Positions 1-6,458 of a stretch of DNA of 13,749 bases are shown here, one piece after another (the first letter of the stretch is position 1; each line of letters starts with the position of its first letter). The stretch comes from an uncultured Ruminococcus sp. Lineage in GTDB: Bacteria > Bacillota > Clostridia > Oscillospirales > Acutalibacteraceae. A model generated the notes under the pieces. That model had not been told where the DNA came from. It saw only the letters and a program-made list of their open reading frames with translations, and made no database searches. Location of the stretch: NCBI GenBank assembly GCA_902773045.1, contig CACYDE010000222.1, positions 1-13,749 of the forward strand. Direction: 5' to 3'. Made by a program: the position numbers and the translations under genes.

Positions 1-2
1 TT

Positions 3-50
3 ACCAATATTTCATTAATTTCAGCAGGTCGACCTAAAGGTTTCGCCTAA
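3..50 (+). other. possible 3' tail of an unidentified gene (transposase-like edge?)
   Basis: Of the three plus-strand frames, only the one starting at base 3 stays open for any distance; it ends at TAA 48-50 and encodes a tail finishing SAGRPKGFA. The stop lies inside a small hairpin, CGCCT(44-48)/AGGCG(51-55), followed directly by a second, GGGTT(57-61)/AACCC(64-68). Tandem small hairpins at a gene end recall IS200/IS605 right ends, but this rests on shape and memory only, and most of the gene would lie outside the window. The open stretch is too short to call a gene with any certainty. Confidence 0.2.
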
Positions 51-194
51 AGGCGAGGGTTTTAACCCCATGTTACAGACAATAAAGTGAATGTTTAGGG
101 AATTTCCAAGTCGCTGTGATTTGACGGAATGCGCGGATTACTTCCTTTTGAAATATTGATTTACGGTTTGTAACGGAAATAAGTTTTACGGCTG

Positions 195-223
195 TTGCAC
201 CGGTCGGGAAAATGTGATACAAT
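195..223 (+). promoter_or_regulatory. sigma-A type promoter for the SDR gene
   Basis: TTGCAC (195-200) and TACAAT (218-223) are separated by 17 bases, which is ideal vegetative promoter spacing. Transcription would start near 229-231, exactly where a 12-bp hairpin begins. The first gene downstream starts at 311. Confidence 0.65.
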
Positions 224-228
224 AAAAA

Positions 229-259
229 CAATACCGCACAAGAACACTGTGCGGTATTG
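229..259 (+). promoter_or_regulatory. perfect 12-bp hairpin at the predicted 5' end of the SDR mRNA
   Basis: CAATACCGCACA (229-240) and TGTGCGGTATTG (248-259) are perfect complements around a 7-base loop. On the plus strand no T-run follows, so it does not look like a terminator in that direction. Its position at the predicted transcription start suggests an mRNA-stabilising 5' hairpin or a regulatory leader. Read on the minus strand the hairpin is followed by TTTTTATTG, so it could act as an intrinsic terminator for leftward transcription. Confidence 0.6.
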
Positions 260-310
260 CATTAAAATACAATTATATTTGAAATGGTTTTACTATCGGG
301 AGGGGTTTTT

Positions 311-1069
311 GTGCCGAGAAAGGTATTGATTACGGGCGCGAGTTCCGGAATAGGCAGGGATATTGCAAGGTTTTTCGATTCGATGGGCTGTGAGCTTATC
401 CTTGTCGCAAGACGCGAGGACAGACTCAAGGCTCTTGCAGGCTGTCTCAACGGAACGCCAAAAATTATAGCGATGGATGTGGGGAATGCCGAAAAAGCCG
501 AGCAGCTCTACAGAATTACAAAGGACGAGAATATAGATATTCTTATCAACAACGCAGGATTCGGGCTTTGGGGAAGTTTCACCGAAACAGACCCTGCCCG
601 CGAGATAGAGATGATAAAGCTCAATGTTGAGGCGATGCATGTCCTTTTTAAGCTTTTTCTTCGTGACTTCAAGAAAAGGAACAGCGGAAAGATCCTCAAC
701 GTAGCTTCTGCGGCGGCTTTCGCACCGGGACCCTACATGGCGGCTTATTACGCGTCCAAGGCGTACGTTCTCAGGCTTACTCAGGCTGTTGCTCACGAAC
801 TGAAAGAAGAAAACAGTGCGGTCACCGTTTCGGCGCTTTGTCCGGGACCTGTTAACACGGAATTCAACAGGGTAGCCGGAGTGCATTTTTCTGTCAAGCC
901 GCTTTCAAGCAAATATGTCGCAAAATACGCGGTAATAAATATGATAAAAGGCAAGACTGTCATTATCCCCGGAAAAACGATCAAGCTTGCAGCCGCGGCT
1001 TCGAAGATCGTTCCCTCGGAGACTGTTTGCGAGATCGTTTCGGGGATCCAGAAGAAGAAAATGAGATAA
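311..1069 (+). CDS. short-chain dehydrogenase/reductase (SDR family, YqjQ/DltE-like)
   Basis: NAD(P)-dependent oxidoreductase of the classical SDR family; the substrate cannot be told from sequence. The Rossmann start shows TGASSGIG (residues 8-15) for dinucleotide binding and NNAG (80-83). The catalytic residues are S133, Y146 and K150, in the usual YxxxK arrangement with the serine 13 residues before the tyrosine. I chose the GTG at 311 because GGGAGGGG (298-305) sits 5 bases upstream; the ATG at 284 would add nine residues ahead of the Rossmann strand and has no such site. At 252 residues it has normal SDR length and no signal peptide, so it should be cytoplasmic. It has its own promoter and a hairpin leader and appears monocistronic. 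The family is secure; the YqjQ/DltE resemblance is an impression from overall layout. Confidence 0.9.
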   Translation: MPRKVLITGASSGIGRDIARFFDSMGCELILVARREDRLKALAGCLNGTPKIIAMDVGNAEKAEQLYRITKDENIDILINNAGFGLWGSFTETDPAREIEMIKLNVEAMHVLFKLFLRDFKKRNSGKILNVASAAAFAPGPYMAAYYASKAYVLRLTQAVAHELKEENSAVTVSALCPGPVNTEFNRVAGVHFSVKPLSSKYVAKYAVINMIKGKTVIIPGKTIKLAAAASKIVPSETVCEIVSGIQKKKMR

Positions 1070-1217
1070 TGTGAAATGCTTGTGAAGCTATTGTGATGAT
1101 ACAAAAAACATTTTCGGATGATTGTATGATTTCGTCGTAATCACTAAAAAAAGTTCTGAAATTTGGTTTAGTATTACGGTGGCGAAACATGAGTTTAATT
1201 CTTTAAAGTAATTAAAA

Positions 1218-1247
1218 TTGTGTTTGCGTAATTTATAATATTATAAA
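1218..1247 (+). promoter_or_regulatory. weak candidate promoter for the amylase
   Basis: TTGTGT (1218-1223) and TATAAA (1242-1247) lie 18 bases apart in an AT-rich stretch; TATAAT at 1234-1239 is an alternative -10 without a good partner. The leader to the start codon would be about 95 bases and contains the inverted-repeat element at 1284-1327. I saw no convincing catabolite-response element. The assignment is tentative. Confidence 0.35.
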
Positions 1248-1283
1248 ATCGGTGAAAATGCGTTCGTGCTTTTGTATATGTCA

Positions 1284-1327
1284 CCTTAGGAACTGTTGAT
1301 CTGTATTTTTTCTTCACGGTTCCTTAC
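1284..1327. repeat. 44-bp inverted-repeat mini-element related to the 165-bp repeats
   Basis: The left end CCTTAGGAACTGT and right end TTCTTCACGGTTCCTTA both match the right terminus of the larger repeat at 4995-5158, one in each orientation. AGGAACTGT/ACGGTTCCT can form a 9-bp stem with one G-U pair. It sits inside the amylase leader, a few bases before the ribosome binding site at 1332-1338. It may be a deletion derivative of the same mobile repeat family. Confidence 0.55.
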
Positions 1328-1346
1328 TTCAAAGGAGGAATTAGCA

Positions 1347-3584
1347 ATGAGAAAGCTACTCAAAAAAATCGTTTGCTGTGCGCTTCTTGCAGGTATCGTC
1401 GTTTCGGGCAGTGTTGCCGCTGTAGACAATACCTCTCTCAACGCAGACGCTGCGACCGTGGACTACGAAGAGGCTGCGGCAAGCGGAATAGTTATTCATT
1501 ACAGAGACAGCAAGGGAAGCGCCCCGAATATATACTATTGGAACTCCCTTCCCGACAACCTCGAGGTCGAATATCCGGGTGAAAAGATGACGTCCGACGG
1601 AGGCTGGTATACAAAGACTTTCAGCGGAGTGGAAAAGATCAACTTCCAGTTCGTTATAGACGGAGTGCAGTCCGATGAAATGACCAAGACCGCTATGGGC
1701 GAATATTGGTATGACAACGGAAAATGGTTCAACAGAAATCCCGATGAAAAGCGTGATTACGAGAGAACGGACATGCGCGAGGATTCGATCTATTTCGTTA
1801 TCACAACTCGTTTTTATGACGGTGATACCGGAAACAACGTTCACTGCTGGGAAGATAAAAAAGCTAACAACCCCGACAGCGACCCTGCTTGGAGAGGCGA
1901 CTTCAAGGGGCTTATAGATAAGCTTGACTACATCAAGGCTCTCGGTTTCAGCGCAATCTGGATCACTCCGATCGTTGAGAACTGTTCGGGTTATGATTAT
2001 CACGGCTATCATGCATCGGATTTTACTAAGGTTGATCCGCGTTATGAGAGCAGCGGCGCAACGTTCCAGGATCTTATAGACGCCGCTCACGCAAAGGATA
2101 TAAAGATCATCCAGGACGTTGTTTGGAATCACACTTCGAACTTCGGCGAAGCATTCCTTGCTCCTATGTTCGAGAAGCAGTATTCAACGATACAGGATCT
2201 CGGTTCCATTGATTGCCTTAAGATGGTCGAGGGATCGACTCTTCAGAAGGTTTTTCCGAATTATGATAATATGACGGGCGCGGAACAATTTCACGCGAGA
2301 TTGGACGTCATGAAAGAAGACGAAAACGACACTAATTTCTATTATCATCATGACAAGAGCCTCAGTTACGGTACTTACACCGAACAGACAGGACAGATGG
2401 CAGATGACTGTGTTGATATAAATACAGAGAATCCGGTCGTTGCAAAGTATCTTGTTGATACGTTCATGAACTATGTTGATATGGGTGTTGACTGCTTCAG
2501 ATTCGATACGGAAAAGCACATCAATCGTCTTACATTGAACAACGCTTATTTCCCCGAGTTCGCTAAGGTTGAGAACTTCTATCTCTTCGGCGAGGTTTGT
2601 TCGCGCCGCCGTGAAGTTGTCAATGAAGGCGGTCTTTCCGATTCCTGCTGCTTCTACACATGGGCAGAGCCGAGCGGAGAGCCTTCGTGGAGCGACGATT
2701 GGAGAACAAACTACGATAACGCGATAACTCACTTCTCGAAATACCAGGTGAATTCTCCCGACAGAACCAGCGATAACGCTTTCCTCGACGGAAACGCTTA
2801 TCATACTCCGGATTACAGTCAGGCAAACGGCACGGGTGTAATCGACTTCCCGATGCATTGGAACTTTATGAGAGCAAGCGACGCGTTCAATACGGCTGTC
2901 GGCGGCGATTCATTTTACAACGACGCAACATGGAATGTTGTTTATGTTGATTCCCACGACTATAGCCCCGATGACTGTCAGAAAGTTCGTTACACCGGCG
3001 GTGAAGCTGCGTGGGCGGAGAATATGAGTCTTATGTTCACTTTCCGCGGCATTCCGTGTCTCTATTACGGAAGTGAAGTTCAGTTCATGGAAGGCGCAGA
3101 GATCGACGTCGGTCCCGGAAAGCCATTGGCAGAGACCGGACGTGCATATTTTGGTGACTATCTTGAAGGAACTGTTACTGCAACAGACTTCGGTCAGTAC
3201 ACCGCAAGCGGAACGGTTTCGGATACTCTCAGCGCACCTCTTGCGAAACATCTTCAGAAACTCAATCAGATCAGACGTGCTGTTCCTGCTCTTCAGAAGG
3301 GTCAGTACTCCACCGAAGGCTGCATCGGCGGTATGGCATTCAAGCGCCGTTACACAGGCGACGGTGTCGACAGCTACTGCTTGGTTACTGTTTCCGGCGG
3401 CGCAACATTCAGCGGCGTTGAGAACGGAAGCTATGTTGATGTTGTTACGGGAGATTCTGTTACTGTTGCAAACGGAACTTTGTCTGTCGGCGATATCGGT
3501 CAGGGCAATATGAGATGTTATGTTCTTCAGAACGCAGGCGCACCTTCCGGAAAGATCGGCGAGACGGGAACTTACCTCAAGTAA
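1347..3584 (+). CDS. secreted GH13 alpha-amylase with N-terminal starch-binding-like module
   Basis: Endo-acting alpha-1,4-glucan hydrolase expected to cut starch outside the cell. The product is 745 residues. It begins with a basic, hydrophobic signal peptide (MRKLLKKIVCCALLAG), probably cleaved near residue 35-37. Residues ~48-135 look like a CBM26-type starch-binding module with aromatic residues (YYWN, WYT, YWYDNGKWF). The GH13 barrel follows and carries all four conserved regions: DVVWNH (257-262), CFRFDTEKH with nucleophile D387, FGEV with acid/base E416, and VDSHD with H537 and D538. A beta-rich C-terminal domain ends the protein. The ATG at 1347 is chosen over upstream ATG 1296 because AAAGGAGG sits 8-10 bases before it and the signal peptide starts there. 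No dockerin or sortase motif is visible, so it is probably released or held only by starch binding. Exact specificity is not determined. Confidence 0.93.
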   Translation: MRKLLKKIVCCALLAGIVVSGSVAAVDNTSLNADAATVDYEEAAASGIVIHYRDSKGSAPNIYYWNSLPDNLEVEYPGEKMTSDGGWYTKTFSGVEKINFQFVIDGVQSDEMTKTAMGEYWYDNGKWFNRNPDEKRDYERTDMREDSIYFVITTRFYDGDTGNNVHCWEDKKANNPDSDPAWRGDFKGLIDKLDYIKALGFSAIWITPIVENCSGYDYHGYHASDFTKVDPRYESSGATFQDLIDAAHAKDIKIIQDVVWNHTSNFGEAFLAPMFEKQYSTIQDLGSIDCLKMVEGSTLQKVFPNYDNMTGAEQFHARLDVMKEDENDTNFYYHHDKSLSYGTYTEQTGQMADDCVDINTENPVVAKYLVDTFMNYVDMGVDCFRFDTEKHINRLTLNNAYFPEFAKVENFYLFGEVCSRRREVVNEGGLSDSCCFYTWAEPSGEPSWSDDWRTNYDNAITHFSKYQVNSPDRTSDNAFLDGNAYHTPDYSQANGTGVIDFPMHWNFMRASDAFNTAVGGDSFYNDATWNVVYVDSHDYSPDDCQKVRYTGGEAAWAENMSLMFTFRGIPCLYYGSEVQFMEGAEIDVGPGKPLAETGRAYFGDYLEGTVTATDFGQYTASGTVSDTLSAPLAKHLQKLNQIRRAVPALQKGQYSTEGCIGGMAFKRRYTGDGVDSYCLVTVSGGATFSGVENGSYVDVVTGDSVTVANGTLSVGDIGQGNMRCYVLQNAGAPSGKIGETGTYLK

Positions 3585-3629
3585 TTCAGATTTTATCTAA
3601 TTCTTACATATATTCCAAAAATCTCTTTG

Positions 3630-3658
3630 AAAAGGCATGGCGAAGGCTGTGCCTTTTT
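3630..3658 (+). terminator. intrinsic terminator after the amylase
   Basis: AAAAGGCA (3630-3637) pairs with TGCCTTTT (3650-3657), and the right arm merges into a run of five T. It lies 46 bases after the amylase stop and separates it from the metallochaperone genes. Confidence 0.75.
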
Positions 3659-3680
3659 AATTTCCTTGATCGAACGGCTG

Positions 3681-3711
3681 AAAGTTTACTGTTAATTGAA
3701 ACTTTATTAAC
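3681..3711. promoter_or_regulatory. interlocked inverted repeats upstream of the COG0523 gene (possible operator)
   Basis: AAAGTTT (3681-3687) is the exact inverse of AAACTTT (3699-3705), and GTTAAT (3691-3696) is the exact inverse of ATTAAC (3706-3711). The two pairs overlap and end 21 bases before the -35 element. An upstream metalloregulator site is plausible given the downstream gene, but it does not match the Bacillus Zur consensus as I remember it. The DNA is AT-rich, so chance is possible. Confidence 0.3.
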
Positions 3712-3731
3712 ATTATTTTCAAGATAGTTAC

Positions 3732-3760
3732 TTGCATAGAATTCGTTTTAGTGTTAAACT
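3732..3760 (+). promoter_or_regulatory. candidate promoter for the COG0523 gene
   Basis: TTGCAT (3732-3737) and TAAACT (3755-3760) are 17 bases apart. Transcription would start near 3767, leaving a 50-base leader to the ATG at 3817. Confidence 0.45.
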
Positions 3761-3816
3761 ATAGAGTGGAGTAGTTATAATTGCTTCAAAAATAAAGACT
3801 AAGGAAGTAAACAAAT

Positions 3817-4989
3817 ATGACAAAAGTAGACATTTTTTCGGGTTTTCTCGGTGCGGGAAAAACCACTTTGATTAAAAAGCTTATCGCGGAAGCTTATACG
3901 GGAGAGCAGCTTGTTCTGATCGAAAACGAATTCGGAGAGATCGGAATCGACGGAGGTTTTCTTCAGGACGCAGGAATAAATATTACGGAGATGAATTCCG
4001 GCTGCATTTGCTGCAGTCTTGTCGGAGATTTCGGTGAAGCATTGAAAAAGGTTCTCGCGGAATATGCTCCGGACAGAATAATTATCGAACCATCGGGAGT
4101 AGGAAAGCTCAGCGATGTTATTGCGGCAGTTGAGAATATCCATTCTGAAGATATTGTTCTTAACAGCTTTACTACTGTTGTCGACGCAAAAAAATGTAAA
4201 ATGTATATGAAGAATTTCGGAGAGTTCTTTAACAATCAGGTCGAACATGCAAGCGCGATAGTTCTCAGTCATACCGGTGATCTCTCCGACGAAAAACTTG
4301 GTGACTGCGTAAAAATGCTGAGAGAACATAATTCCAAGGCGGAGCTTATTACAACCGATTGGGACAGCCTCAGCGGTGAGCAGATTGTTCTTGCAATAGA
4401 AAATAAAAATACACTTGAAGAAGCGCTTAAAAAGCTGCAGGAAGAGGAAGAAGTTTGCCCTGTATGCGGTCATCACCACGAGCACGAACATGACCATGAC
4501 CACGAGCATGAACATCATCACGAACATGACCATGACCACGAGCACGAACATCATCACGATCACGACCATGACCACGAACATCATCACGATCATGAACATG
4601 ACCACGAGCACGAACATGAACATGAACATGAACATCATCACGATCATGACCACGAGTGCTGCTGTCATGACCATGACCACGACCATGAACACCATCATCA
4701 CCATCACCATGCCGATGACGTGTTTACAAGTTGGGGCGTTGAAACCACAAAGAAATTTACCGCGGAAGAGATCAGAGATATTCTCGGTCAGCTTTCCGAT
4801 GAGGAAAAGTACGGTATTATTCTTCGTGCGAAGGGTATCGTTTCAGGCGTCGACGGTCAGTGGATTCATTTTGACTATGTTCCGGGAGAACCTAACGTGA
4901 GAACAGGATCGGCAGCGACTATCGGACGTTTGTGCGTTATAGGTTCAAAAATTTCCGAGAAGAATATCTCGGAGCTTTTCCAAGCTTGA
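3817..4989 (+). CDS. COG0523-family GTPase metallochaperone with 80-residue histidine-rich tract
   Basis: CobW/YciC/ZNG1-type GTPase, a family that delivers or stores metal (Zn, Co or Fe depending on subgroup). The product is 390 residues and cytoplasmic. It shows Walker A GFLGAGKTT (9-17), the family-defining CxCC metal site C63-I-C65-C66, and an EPSGV Walker-B-region motif. The base-recognition motif is unusual, SHTGD where most members have NKxD. A CPVC pair (C214, C217) opens a His/Asp/Glu tract at 219-298, interrupted by ECCCHD (C281-C283). The CobW C-terminal domain follows (about 299-390, with RAKGIV). AAGGAAG upstream supports the ATG at 3817. The long tract suggests metal buffering; COG0523 proteins with such loops are often zinc-starvation genes, but the metal is not proven here. 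The next gene also encodes a COG0523-like protein. Confidence 0.93.
   Translation: MTKVDIFSGFLGAGKTTLIKKLIAEAYTGEQLVLIENEFGEIGIDGGFLQDAGINITEMNSGCICCSLVGDFGEALKKVLAEYAPDRIIIEPSGVGKLSDVIAAVENIHSEDIVLNSFTTVVDAKKCKMYMKNFGEFFNNQVEHASAIVLSHTGDLSDEKLGDCVKMLREHNSKAELITTDWDSLSGEQIVLAIENKNTLEEALKKLQEEEEVCPVCGHHHEHEHDHDHEHEHHHEHDHDHEHEHHHDHDHDHEHHHDHEHDHEHEHEHEHEHHHDHDHECCCHDHDHDHEHHHHHHHADDVFTSWGVETTKKFTAEEIRDILGQLSDEEKYGIILRAKGIVSGVDGQWIHFDYVPGEPNVRTGSAATIGRLCVIGSKISEKNISELFQA
4471..4710 (+). repeat. low-complexity CAT/CAC/GAC/GAA codon tract encoding the His-rich loop
   Basis: Eighty codons are almost entirely His, Asp and Glu, with repeated DNA units such as CATGACCATGACCACGAGC. Longer near-identical blocks recur within it, which suggests growth by slippage or unequal crossing over. 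The tract remains in frame and uses a mix of CAT and CAC, so it is maintained as protein. Confidence 0.9.
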
Positions 4990-4994
4990 TTTGA

Positions 4995-5158
4995 ATAAGT
5001 CACTGTCAGAAAATAATCTGTGGATTTATACTTGTCTAATTCGTCCTGTGCATTGTTACAATGCCTTGAAATACGTCAGTATTCCTGCGGCATTGTGCCT
5101 ATCACAGAACAAATTATCCTAAGCATAAATTGAAAATTTATTTCTTCACAGTTCCTAA
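4995..5158. repeat. ~164-bp MITE-like repeat, copy A
   Basis: This matches 6209-6373 with high identity over the first ~125 bases and more loosely afterwards. The ends are imperfect inverted repeats: left AGTCACTGTCAGAAAATAA against the inverse of the right end, AGGAACTGTGAAGAAATAA, 14 of 19 identical. The centre can fold into a hairpin with ACAATGCC/GGCATTGT outside and AATAC/GTATT inside. It has no coding capacity. It begins six bases after the stop of the COG0523 gene. Confidence 0.8.
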
Positions 5159-5212
5159 GGATCATTGAACGGATCGTTTTTTGGGACAGATCAGTTATTT
5201 ATCAATAAAAAT

Positions 5213-5244
5213 ATCCGAAAGCGGGATGTGTTTCGCTTTCGGAT
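5213..5244 (+). promoter_or_regulatory. perfect 11-bp hairpin in the leader of the second GTPase-like gene
   Basis: ATCCGAAAGCG (5213-5223) and CGCTTTCGGAT (5234-5244) are exact complements with a 10-base loop, ending 9 bases before the GGAGG ribosome site. On the plus strand only AAAATT follows, so forward termination is unlikely; on the minus strand it is followed by ATTTTTATT and could terminate. A weak TTGGGA (5181-5186) / AATAAA (5204-5209) pair just upstream would start transcription near the hairpin. It could act as a 5' stabiliser or attenuator. Confidence 0.55.
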
Positions 5245-5263
5245 AAAATTAACGGAGGAAATT

Positions 5264-6202
5264 ATGGAAATTCCTGTTTATTTATTTGCCGGATTTCTGG
5301 AGAGCGGAAAGACAAAGTTCATTCAGGAAACCTTGGAGGAAAAGAAATTTCACAACAAGGAAAGAACACTTGTTGTGGTCTGCGAAGAAGGCGTTGAGGA
5401 ATATGACTCTTCAAAGATCCCGTGCAAAGACGTTTTCTTTGAAGTGATCGAAGAGAAAGAGGAGCTCACCGAGGAAAGGCTTGCCGCGGCGGCTAAAAAG
5501 GCAAGAGCGACAAGAGTTCTCGTTGAATATAACGGAATGTGGCAGCTTCAGGAGCTTTATGACGCAATGCCCGAGGAGTGGCTGATATATCAGCAGATGT
5601 CTTTTTTCGACGCGGCAACATTTGAAAATTATAACGCTAATATAAGAAGCCTTGTTGTGGATAAAATCACCGACGCGGATATGGTTGTTTTCAACAGACT
5701 TCCTCTCGGTGCGGATCAAATGCCATATCACACTGCCGTGCGCGCATTGAACCGAAGAGTTGAGATCGCATACGAATACTCTAACGGAAAAGTGGTTTAT
5801 GATGATATTGTCGATCCGCTTCCGTTTGACGTTGACGCCGATGTCATTGAAATTGCCGATAATGATTATGCGCTTTGGTACAGAGACTGTACGGAAGAAA
5901 TGGGAAAATACGACGGGAAGACGATAAAATTCAAAGGTCTTGTCGCTAAGAATAAGGATTTTGACAAAAAGACCTTTGCTGTGGGACGTCACATTATGAC
6001 CTGCTGTGTTGAGGATATTACCTACGGCGGCGTTATCTGTCAGTCACAAAAGGATCTTGGGCTTCTTCAGGGAACATGGATCAACATAACCGCAAAAATC
6101 TCGATAGAATACAACAAGATCTATAAGAGCAAGGGACCTGTTCTGAAAGTTATCTCGGTTTCTCCTGCCACACAGCCCGAACAGCCTGTTGTTACTTTTT
6201 AA
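5264..6202 (+). CDS. COG0523-like P-loop protein fused to a YcgQ/TIGR03943-like C-terminal domain
   Basis: A 312-residue cytoplasmic protein. The N-terminal half resembles CobW/COG0523 GTPases: P-loop GFLESGKT (10-17), VEYNG in the position of EPSG, and FNRLP where NKxD would sit. The diagnostic CxCC metal site is missing, so it is a divergent paralogue. The C-terminal ~100 residues (FKGLVAKNKDF, GRHIMTCCVED with C247-C248, GTWINI) look like the OB-fold-like end of YcgQ/TIGR03943 proteins, whose genes in Bacillus belong to a zinc-linked set that also includes the COG0523 gene yciC. I start at ATG 5264 because GGAGG lies 6 bases upstream; the in-frame ATG at 5165 lies beyond the leader hairpin. 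The role is probably in metal homeostasis alongside the preceding gene. The YcgQ assignment is from motif memory and needs a profile search. Confidence 0.8.
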   Translation: MEIPVYLFAGFLESGKTKFIQETLEEKKFHNKERTLVVVCEEGVEEYDSSKIPCKDVFFEVIEEKEELTEERLAAAAKKARATRVLVEYNGMWQLQELYDAMPEEWLIYQQMSFFDAATFENYNANIRSLVVDKITDADMVVFNRLPLGADQMPYHTAVRALNRRVEIAYEYSNGKVVYDDIVDPLPFDVDADVIEIADNDYALWYRDCTEEMGKYDGKTIKFKGLVAKNKDFDKKTFAVGRHIMTCCVEDITYGGVICQSQKDLGLLQGTWINITAKISIEYNKIYKSKGPVLKVISVSPATQPEQPVVTF

Positions 6203-6208
6203 GGCAAT

Positions 6209-6373
6209 ATAAGTCACTGTCAGAAAATAATCTATGCATTTATACTTGTCTAATTCATCCTGTGCGTTGTTACAATGCCTTGAAATACATCGGTATTCCT
6301 GCGGCATTGTGCCTATCACAGAACAAATTATTCTGCGTCTAAATTGCACAGCTTATTTTCTAACAGTTCCTAA
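6209..6373. repeat. ~165-bp MITE-like repeat, copy B
   Basis: Second copy of the element at 4995-5158, in the same orientation and again starting six bases after a stop codon. Its inverted ends match better, 16 of 19 (AGTCACTGTCAGAAAATAA against AGGAACTGTTAGAAAATAA). The central AATAC/GTATT stem is intact although its loop differs from copy A (ATCG against GTCA), which fits conservation of structure. It ends just before a bidirectional terminator. Confidence 0.8.
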
Positions 6374-6375
6374 TA

Positions 6376-6430
6376 CAAAAAAAGAAGAGCGGTTTGGAAA
6401 ACTGAATTCCAAACCGTTCTTTATTATTAT
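6376..6430. terminator. bidirectional terminator between convergent genes
   Basis: CGGTTTGGAA (6390-6399) pairs perfectly with TTCCAAACCG (6407-6416) and extends outward four more pairs with one G-U. An A-run lies before it and TTCTTTATTATTAT after it, so it can stop the rightward GTPase transcript and the leftward zinc-ribbon transcript. Confidence 0.85.
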
Positions 6431-6458
6431 GTAAATAATGCAAGAATATAATGCTGAT

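Noticed and set aside
1070..1150. Possible terminator after the SDR gene
   Set aside because: Only a 6-bp ATACAA/TTGTAT pairing with a long loop and no T-run.
1296..1346. Upstream ATG extension of the amylase by 17 codons
   Set aside because: It overlaps the inverted-repeat element, and the internal ATG at 1347 has the ribosome site and a proper signal peptide.
1296..3584. Catabolite-response (cre) site before the amylase
   Set aside because: No upstream stretch matches the WTGNNARCGNWWWCAW pattern closely enough.
3799..4710. Minus-strand frame of 303 codons rich in Met and Val, opposite the COG0523 gene
   Set aside because: It is the complement of the CAT/GAC tract; the composition is an artefact and there is no ribosome site or domain.
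5165..5263. Upstream ATG extension of the fusion gene by 33 codons
   Set aside because: It would cross the perfect leader hairpin and lacks a ribosome site; the ATG at 5264 has GGAGG and the P-loop begins at normal distance.
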